Assembly: GCF_030287405.1 (NCBI RefSeq)
Contig: NZ_JASVVV010000001.1
Span: 372,001 to 436,000 of the forward strand
From: Halalkalicoccus sp. NIPERK01
GTDB taxonomy: Archaea; Halobacteriota; Halobacteria; Halobacteriales; Halalkalicoccaceae
Length of the DNA stretch: 64,000 nt
Direction of reading: 5' to 3'
Positions within the stretch are counted from its first letter, which is position 1; the number at the start of each line of letters is the position of its first letter. Under the pieces are notes generated by a model that saw only the letters and a list, made by a program, of their open reading frames with translations, had not been told where the DNA came from and made no database searches. Made by a program: the position numbers and the translations under genes. Shown one piece after another: positions 59,437 through 64,000 of the stretch.

Positions 59437-60591
59437 ATGGAGCGCGTAGCGATCATCGGCGCGTCGATGACCCAGTTCGGAAAACGGGAGGGGTGGCTCC
59501 GCGACCTGCTCGTGGAGGCCGCACTCGACTGTCTCGACGACGCGAACGTAGAACCGAGCGAGCTAGAACACCTGTACACCTCGAACATGGCCAGCGGGGA
59601 GTTCGAGGGGCAGACGGGCATCATGAACATGGTGGCCCACGACATCGGGGCGATTCCCGCCTACACTCAGCGGATCGATCAGACGAGTTCCAGCGGCGCG
59701 GCAGGCGCGTACGCGGCTTGGCAGTCGGTCGCAAGCGGCGCGAGCGACCTCACGATGCTCGTCGGGGGCGAGAAGATGACCCACCGCACGACCGGCGAGG
59801 CGACGGACGTGATCGCCTCGATCACCCATCCCGTCGAGTACAAACACGGGGCGACCCTGCCCTCGTTTGCGGGGCTGACCGCCCGCCACTACCTCGACAA
59901 GTACGACGCCCCCCGCGAGAGTCTGGGGAAGGTCGCGGTGAAGAACCACAAGAACGGCGTGGACAACCCCCACGCCCAGTTCCAAAAGGAGGTGAGTCTA
60001 GAGGAGGTCCTCGAGTCGCCGATCGTGGCCGACCCGCTCCGGCTGTACGACTTCTGCCCGATCACCGACGGTTCGGGGGCGCTGCTCATGTGCCCCGAGT
60101 CGAAGGCGGAGGAGTACACCGACGACTACGTGCTGCTTACGGGCATCGCGGGCGCTACCGACACGCAGGTCGTCCACGAGCGCGAGGACCCGACCGTGAT
60201 GGGTGGGGTCGTCGAGAGCAGCCGCGAGGCGTACGAGATGGCCGAGCGGGGGCCCGACGACATCGACGTGGCCGAACTCCACGACATGTTCACGATCCTC
60301 GAATTCCTCCAGAGCGAGGACCTGGGGTTCTTCGAGAAGGGAGAGGGCTGGAAGGCCGTCGAGGAGGGCGTCACCGACAGGGATGGTGACCTCCCGATCA
60401 ACACCTCCGGCGGGCTGAAGTCGAAGGGCCACCCCCTCGGGGCGAGCGGCGTCGCACAGATCTACGAGATATACCAGCAGATCCGTGGCGAGGCGGGTCC
60501 CCGACAGGTCGAGGCCGACGTCGGCCTCGTGTGTAACGTCGGTGGCTTCGGCAACTGCGTACTCACCGCGATCGTGGAGGGTCCACAATGA
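59437..60591 (+). CDS. Haloarchaeal beta-ketothiolase, catalytic (alpha) subunit with Ser nucleophile
   Basis: 384 residues of thiolase fold. The segment that bears the catalytic Cys in bacterial thiolases (VCSSG) reads TSSSG (Ser84). The His-containing GHPLGASG and CNVGGFGNC segments are present near the C-terminus. In Haloferax mediterranei the two-part BktB ketothiolase is reported to use a Ser-His-His triad in its alpha subunit. Condensation of two acyl-CoA units gives the substrate for the reductase. Overlaps the OB-fold subunit gene by 4 bases (ATGA). Confidence 0.88.
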   Translation: MERVAIIGASMTQFGKREGWLRDLLVEAALDCLDDANVEPSELEHLYTSNMASGEFEGQTGIMNMVAHDIGAIPAYTQRIDQTSSSGAAGAYAAWQSVASGASDLTMLVGGEKMTHRTTGEATDVIASITHPVEYKHGATLPSFAGLTARHYLDKYDAPRESLGKVAVKNHKNGVDNPHAQFQKEVSLEEVLESPIVADPLRLYDFCPITDGSGALLMCPESKAEEYTDDYVLLTGIAGATDTQVVHEREDPTVMGGVVESSREAYEMAERGPDDIDVAELHDMFTILEFLQSEDLGFFEKGEGWKAVEEGVTDRDGDLPINTSGGLKSKGHPLGASGVAQIYEIYQQIRGEAGPRQVEADVGLVCNVGGFGNCVLTAIVEGPQ

Positions 60592-60944
60592 AGGCAACCA
60601 AGTACGACGACGGCACGATCACGTATCCCGGTCACCCCGTGGGGCCGGAGGGCGGCGAACGGGTAGAAGAGATCGACCTCACCGAGCGAGTGGGTGAAAT
60701 CGTCACGTGGACGACCTCGACGGCGACCCCGCCGGGAATCCGACAGCCCAACCACCTCGCGATCGTCGAGTTCGAGGTTGAGGGCCAGTCGGTCCGCGCG
60801 CTCGGTCAACTCACCACCGACGCGGTCGAGATCGGCGACGAAGTGCGACCCGTCTACGTCGACGAACTCAGGGAACCGGGAGCCGGGATCCGCGAACCCG
60901 AGAGCCAGGAGTGGGACGGCTATCGGTTCGAGCCCACCGGGTGA
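60588..60944 (+). CDS. OB-fold partner (beta) subunit of the ketothiolase
   Basis: 118 residues with a DUF35-type OB-fold: GEIVTWTTSTATPPGIRQPN then HLAIVEFEVEGQSVRALGQL. The N-terminal zinc-ribbon seen in most DUF35 proteins is missing. In haloarchaeal ketothiolases the beta subunit is needed for activity with the Ser-type alpha subunit. Translation is coupled to that gene. It closes the PHA cluster. Confidence 0.85.
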   Translation: MKATKYDDGTITYPGHPVGPEGGERVEEIDLTERVGEIVTWTTSTATPPGIRQPNHLAIVEFEVEGQSVRALGQLTTDAVEIGDEVRPVYVDELREPGAGIREPESQEWDGYRFEPTG

Positions 60945-61003
60945 GAACTCCCGTCCGAACCGTTGGCCCGAACGGAAGGGGAGAGCCGACCGGGTGAGCG
61001 CGG

Positions 61004-61639
61004 TTACTCGTCGGTCGACTCGTCCGCGCCGGTCCCGTTTTCGTCGCCGTTCTCGGTCGCGTCGTCCCCGTCCAGTTCCGCGCGGATCGAGTCGAGTTCG
61101 TCCTCGACGTCGATCGTCACGCCCTCGCTCGTCGTCGAGCCCTCGGCGCCCGAGGTACGCCCGCGGGTACGATACCGTTGCCCCTCGCGCTCGGCCTCCT
61201 CGATCCGATCCGCGATCTCCTCCCGGAGCCGGCGGGCGTCCTCGAGGATGTCGCGCTCGTCGCCGTCAGGGGGCAGGGTATCGCCCCGCGTGGCCTCCTG
61301 GAGGTCGTCGAGGACGGCGTCGAGTCGGTCGAGGCTCCGGCGGCTCAGATCCTCGGCTCGCTCGCGGGTGCGCTCCGCCCCCTCGCCCGCGGCCCGTCCG
61401 GTGTCCGCGAGGCGCAGCGCCTCCTGGAGCAGTTCGAGCGCGCGGACGTTCGCCTCCAGCACCGCGATGGCCGTCGGGATCGCCTGCCGGTCGGCGAAGC
61501 GAACCAGTTCGCCCGGCGTCGGCGGCCGGGGTAGCCCGCCCGGTCCACGAGGGGGTCGCGGCTCGATCTCCCGGCGGAGCTCCTCGAGCGAGCGCTGGAG
61601 CTCGTCGACGCGCTCCTCTAGGTCGTCGTCGCGTGTCAT
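61004..61639 (-). CDS. Haloarchaeal coiled-coil protein (DUF7547-like), 211 aa
   Basis: 211 residues. The N-terminal 25 residues form a coiled coil (DDLEERVDELQRSLEELRRE), followed by a Pro-rich hinge (PRPPRGPGGLPRPP), a helical core (about 50-125) and a disordered acidic tail (GDDATENGDENGTGADES). No enzyme motif is present. I recall related proteins as a haloarchaeal DUF family, without function. Converges with the PHA locus, 59 bases from its last stop. Confidence 0.6.
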   Translation of the reverse strand: MTRDDDLEERVDELQRSLEELRREIEPRPPRGPGGLPRPPTPGELVRFADRQAIPTAIAVLEANVRALELLQEALRLADTGRAAGEGAERTRERAEDLSRRSLDRLDAVLDDLQEATRGDTLPPDGDERDILEDARRLREEIADRIEEAEREGQRYRTRGRTSGAEGSTTSEGVTIDVEDELDSIRAELDGDDATENGDENGTGADESTDE

Positions 61640-61676
61640 ACCCCTCCTTGGGGTGGCGACCGGAAAAAGGGTCGAG

Positions 61677-62768
61677 TCAGAACGCCCGGTCGTACTGGAC
61701 GGGCGGTTCCACGTCGACGCCGAGTTCGCGCGCGGCGTGCAACGCGAAGTAGGGATTACGGAGGTGTTTCCGCCCGACGATCGCGAGGTCCGCGCGCCCC
61801 TCCCGGATCAGCGAGTCGGCCTGCTCGGCCCCCGTGATCCCGCCGACCGCGCCCACCGCGATCCCCGAGGCGGTCTCCTCGCGGATCCGCTCCGCGAGCG
61901 GGAGCTGACCGACCGACCCCTCCTCGGGCAACTGTTGGTCGGGGTGGATCCCGCCGCTCGAGACGTCGATCAGGTCCGCGCCGACCCCGGCGAGCGCGTC
62001 GGCCAGTTCGACCGACTCCTCGATCGTCCAGGAGTTCCGATCGGGCAGCCAGTCGGTCCCCGAAATTCGCACGAAGACCGGCTTCTCGTCGGGCCAGACC
62101 TCCCGGACGGCCTCGGTGACCTGCCGGACCAGTCGGGTCCGGTTCTCGAAGTCACCCCCATATTCGTCGTCGCGGTCGTTCGTGACCGGCGAGAGGAACT
62201 CGTGGAGCAGGTAGCCGTGGGCGGCGTGGACCTCCGCGACCTCGAAGCCCGCATCCAGCGCGCGTTCGGCGGCCTCGCGGTAGTCGGCGACGAACTCCTC
62301 GATGTCGGCCTGCGTCATCGCGCGCTGGGCGGGTGCCTCGTCGTCGTAGGGCCAGGCCGTCTCGTTCGGGGCGAGCACCTCCCAGCCGCCCTCCGCGGGC
62401 GAGAGAGGCTCGCTCCCCTCCCACGGCCGGGTCTTGCTCGCCTTCCGGCCCGCGTGGGCGAGTTGGATCGCCGGAACGCCGCCCTGCTCGGCGATGAACT
62501 CGGCGATCGGCGCGAGCGCCTCGCGGTGCTCGTCGCTCCAGATCCCCAGATCCTCGGGCGTGATCCGGCCCTCGGGCGAGACGGCCGTCGCCTCGGTCAT
62601 GACGACGCCCGCGCCGCCGACGGCCCGCGAGCCCAGGTGGACGCGGTGCCACTCGGTGGCGATCCCGTCGCCCTCCTCACAGGAGTACTGACACATCGGC
62701 GAGACCATCAGGCGATTGGGGATCTTGGTTTCCCGAAGCGAGAGCGGGCTGAAGAGGTCTGCTGTCAT
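61677..62768 (-). CDS. Old Yellow Enzyme family NADH:flavin oxidoreductase, YqjM type
   Basis: 363 residues. The FMN-site Cys26 and Tyr28 in SPMCQYSC are exactly those of the YqjM subclass of ene-reductases. Substrate-binding His residues are in EVHAAHGYLLHEFLSP (about 170-185); phosphate-binding AVGGITG and VGRKHLRNP near the end. It reduces activated C=C bonds using NAD(P)H. Start MTADLFSPLS at 62768, divergent from the Nif3-like gene (112-base gap) and 37 bases downstream of the coiled-coil gene's start on the same strand. Confidence 0.9.
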   Translation of the reverse strand: MTADLFSPLSLRETKIPNRLMVSPMCQYSCEEGDGIATEWHRVHLGSRAVGGAGVVMTEATAVSPEGRITPEDLGIWSDEHREALAPIAEFIAEQGGVPAIQLAHAGRKASKTRPWEGSEPLSPAEGGWEVLAPNETAWPYDDEAPAQRAMTQADIEEFVADYREAAERALDAGFEVAEVHAAHGYLLHEFLSPVTNDRDDEYGGDFENRTRLVRQVTEAVREVWPDEKPVFVRISGTDWLPDRNSWTIEESVELADALAGVGADLIDVSSGGIHPDQQLPEEGSVGQLPLAERIREETASGIAVGAVGGITGAEQADSLIREGRADLAIVGRKHLRNPYFALHAARELGVDVEPPVQYDRAF

Positions 62769-62880
62769 CGATCCCTCTAGAGCGGGAGCGGAAAAAGCCC
62801 CCACGGCATCGGAGGGGGTTGCCGACACAGGGTTTTGCCGCAACCCGGAGGTTCGAGGGTGGGGACCCGAAACGGCGGGT

Positions 62881-63711
62881 ATGGCGCTCAGCACGGACGA
62901 GATCATGCGACTCAGCCTCGACCTCGTGGGATGGGACGAGGTGCCCGCCGACAGCCAGATCTACGTCCCCGGCGAGGGGATCGAGAGCGCGCTCGTGGGG
63001 ATCGACCTCGAGAGCCCCGAGGTCCAACTCGCCGAGCGCGAGGGCTACGACCTGGCGCTGGCCCACCACCCCGTCGGCGAGCGCGCACGCCTCGACTTTT
63101 CCAACGTGCTCTCCCGACAGGTCGAGTTCATGACGGCCCACGGCGTTCCCACGGGGGAAGCCGAAGCGGCCGTCTCGGAGCTGCGCGAGCGCGTCGAACT
63201 CGGGGCCCACAGCGCGAACTACCGCCACGACCCCAGCGTCGCCGAGCTACTGGACCAGCCCTACATGAACGTCCACCTCGCGCCCGACGAGATTGGCAGG
63301 CGACGGTTCGTCGAGGTCGCCGAGGGGATGGACGCGGGGAGTTCGGTCGGCGAGTTTGTCACGGCGTTAGAGGAAATCCCTGAACTCGCGGCGGCAAGAA
63401 CCGACGTGGAGGTCCGGGTCGGAAGCGAGGACAACGACCTCGGCGAGGTCGCCGTGCACCACGCCGCCGGAACCAACGGCGGGGCGGATGTCGCGCGCGC
63501 GTACTTCGAGAACGGGGTCGATACGGTCCTGTACATCCACGTCGGCGCGGGCGACGCGCGCGAACTGAGTGAGGAATACGAGAAAAAGAACCTCGTCGTG
63601 ACGGGCCACATCGCGAGCGACGTGATCGGCCTCAACACCCTCATCGACGCCCTCGAGGACCGCGGCGTCGAGTGTACTCCGATCTCGGGCTGCTCGATCG
63701 GCCGGAGTTAG
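62881..63711 (+). CDS. Nif3-like dinuclear metal center protein
   Basis: 276 residues of the NIF3/DUF34 family. Metal ligands are in DLALAHHPVGE (two His about 60-61) and near the C-terminus in VVTGHIASDVIG (His about 241). Family members are often reported as GTP cyclohydrolase I type 2 or of unknown role, and the name does not settle function. Start MALSTDEIMR at 62881, preceded by a GGGTATGG context; the longer frame upstream is antisense to the OYE gene's leader. Confidence 0.87.
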   Translation: MALSTDEIMRLSLDLVGWDEVPADSQIYVPGEGIESALVGIDLESPEVQLAEREGYDLALAHHPVGERARLDFSNVLSRQVEFMTAHGVPTGEAEAAVSELRERVELGAHSANYRHDPSVAELLDQPYMNVHLAPDEIGRRRFVEVAEGMDAGSSVGEFVTALEEIPELAAARTDVEVRVGSEDNDLGEVAVHHAAGTNGGADVARAYFENGVDTVLYIHVGAGDARELSEEYEKKNLVVTGHIASDVIGLNTLIDALEDRGVECTPISGCSIGRS

Positions 63712-63732
63712 GTCGACCAAAACCTATATGAC

Positions 63733-63748
63733 TTTAGGCTCACCTAAG
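63733..63748 (+). promoter_or_regulatory. DtxR/IdeR-like box 3, TTTAGG-CTCA-CCTAAG, over a promoter
   Basis: A palindrome with the same arms and spacing as the boxes at 55384 and 55482 (one mismatch at the outer base). It lies directly between a TATA-like CTATATG (63724-63730) and the ATG at 63756, covering the expected transcription start, a typical repressor position in archaea. Confidence 0.65.
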
Positions 63749-63755
63749 TCGATAC

Positions 63756-63917
63756 ATGGCTGTCACGGACGGACACGACGTCGAGACGACCGACGAGCAC
63801 GAGCCCACCACCTTCGTCTCCGCCCTCCGGACCTCTCCCGACCGAATCGTCTTCACGGAGGACGGGAACTCCGACGGGTGGATCGCGACCGACCACACCG
63901 TCGAACTCTCGCGGTAG
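63756..63917 (+). CDS. Small haloarchaeal protein (DUF7331-like), 53 aa
   Basis: A 53-codon gene: MAVTDGHDVETTDEHEPTTF and on, ending SDGWIATDHTVELSR. Acidic with a short patch of strands (DRIVFTEDGNSDGWIATD). The pattern fits the small haloarchaeal DUF7331 type (a Trp-Ile-x-x-Asp near the end). It has its own promoter with a DtxR-like box, so it may be an iron- or manganese-responsive small protein. Function unknown. Confidence 0.65.
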   Translation: MAVTDGHDVETTDEHEPTTFVSALRTSPDRIVFTEDGNSDGWIATDHTVELSR

Positions 63918-64000
63918 GCCGCTCGGTTTCCCCAGCCGCGGCTCTTTCTCGCCTCGAAAAACCGGAAAAACGTCCGTGAGCTACTTGTGGACCGCTTCCT

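Noticed and set aside
63981-64000. Possible 3' end of a minus-strand gene ending EAVHK and stop
   Set aside because: Only six codons lie inside the window, too few to support a gene call.
1-64000. Search for tRNA, rRNA and CRISPR arrays
   Set aside because: No cloverleaf with a TTCGAATC-type arm, no rRNA-like text and no regularly spaced repeat series were found by eye.

Overview
The window is chromosomal DNA from a haloarchaeon (class Halobacteria). The proteins are strongly acidic, the GC content is high, and AT-rich TATA-type promoters sit about 25-30 bases before many start codons, as in leaderless archaeal transcripts. Lineage-typical genes include a volactin/salactin-type actin, an RdfA-like protein paired with an archaeal SMC-like protein, Dph2, Tat lipoproteins with a lipobox, and a haloarchaeal polyhydroxyalkanoate (PHA) locus. 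A Halalkalicoccus-like or related organism is plausible, but the genus is a guess. I saw no tRNA, rRNA or CRISPR array.

Layout. 1-6.5 kb: a truncated METTL5-like methyltransferase, small conserved proteins, the actin homologue with a membrane-protein partner, an HSL-type esterase, a Tat lipoprotein, dph2 and a YlbF-family protein. 6.5-8.7 kb: a palindrome-rich spacer, an UlaG-like metallo-beta-lactamase-fold protein and a HisG-like protein. 8.8-31.4 kb: an organic-acid catabolic region. It holds two large FAD/Fe-S 2-hydroxyacid dehydrogenases, a TctABC tricarboxylate transporter, a D-malate/tartrate-type dehydrogenase, a crotonase-fold protein, two family III CoA-transferases, a TPP-dependent enzyme, an NAD-dependent 2-hydroxyacid dehydrogenase, an MFS carrier and a malic enzyme fused to a phosphotransacetylase-like domain. 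31.5-39.3 kb: a lactate module (LUD protein, LUD/Fe-S/CCG fusion, lactate permease LctP, D-lactate dehydrogenase-type flavoprotein). 39.3-41.9 kb: a VOC protein, a malyl-CoA lyase-type HpcH/CitE enzyme and an IclR regulator that may control this carbon region.

42-44.4 kb is an accessory patch: a tyrosine recombinase overlapping a small DNA-binding-like protein, a 12-bp inverted repeat and an orphan ribbon-helix-helix-like protein. 44.5-48.4 kb holds sugar genes (isomerase/epimerase, Gfo/Idh/MocA oxidoreductase, D-galactonate dehydratase family) and a probable remnant of an alpha-glucosidase. 48.4-51.5 kb holds the rdfA-like/SMC-like pair and an orphan transposase-type HTH protein. 51.5-55.1 kb carries a 3-hydroxyacyl-CoA dehydrogenase, a zinc alcohol dehydrogenase, a 2Fe-2S ferredoxin and an iron-type ABC ATPase.

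55.6-60.9 kb is a compact PHA cluster, phaR-phaP-phaE-phaC, reductase, and a two-part thiolase, which supplies every step from acetyl-CoA to polymer. The end of the window has a coiled-coil protein, an Old Yellow Enzyme, a Nif3-like protein and a 53-residue protein under a DtxR-like palindrome.

The main theme is carbon: organic acids and lactate are oxidised to pyruvate and acetyl-CoA, and the PHA locus can store the surplus. The best leads for something new are the RdfA/SMC-like pair with its degenerate Walker A, a shared 20-bp imperfect palindrome, three DtxR-like boxes (one nested in a 13-bp inverted repeat), the module-swapped lactate oxidase, and the tandem-duplicated tail of the malic enzyme gene.
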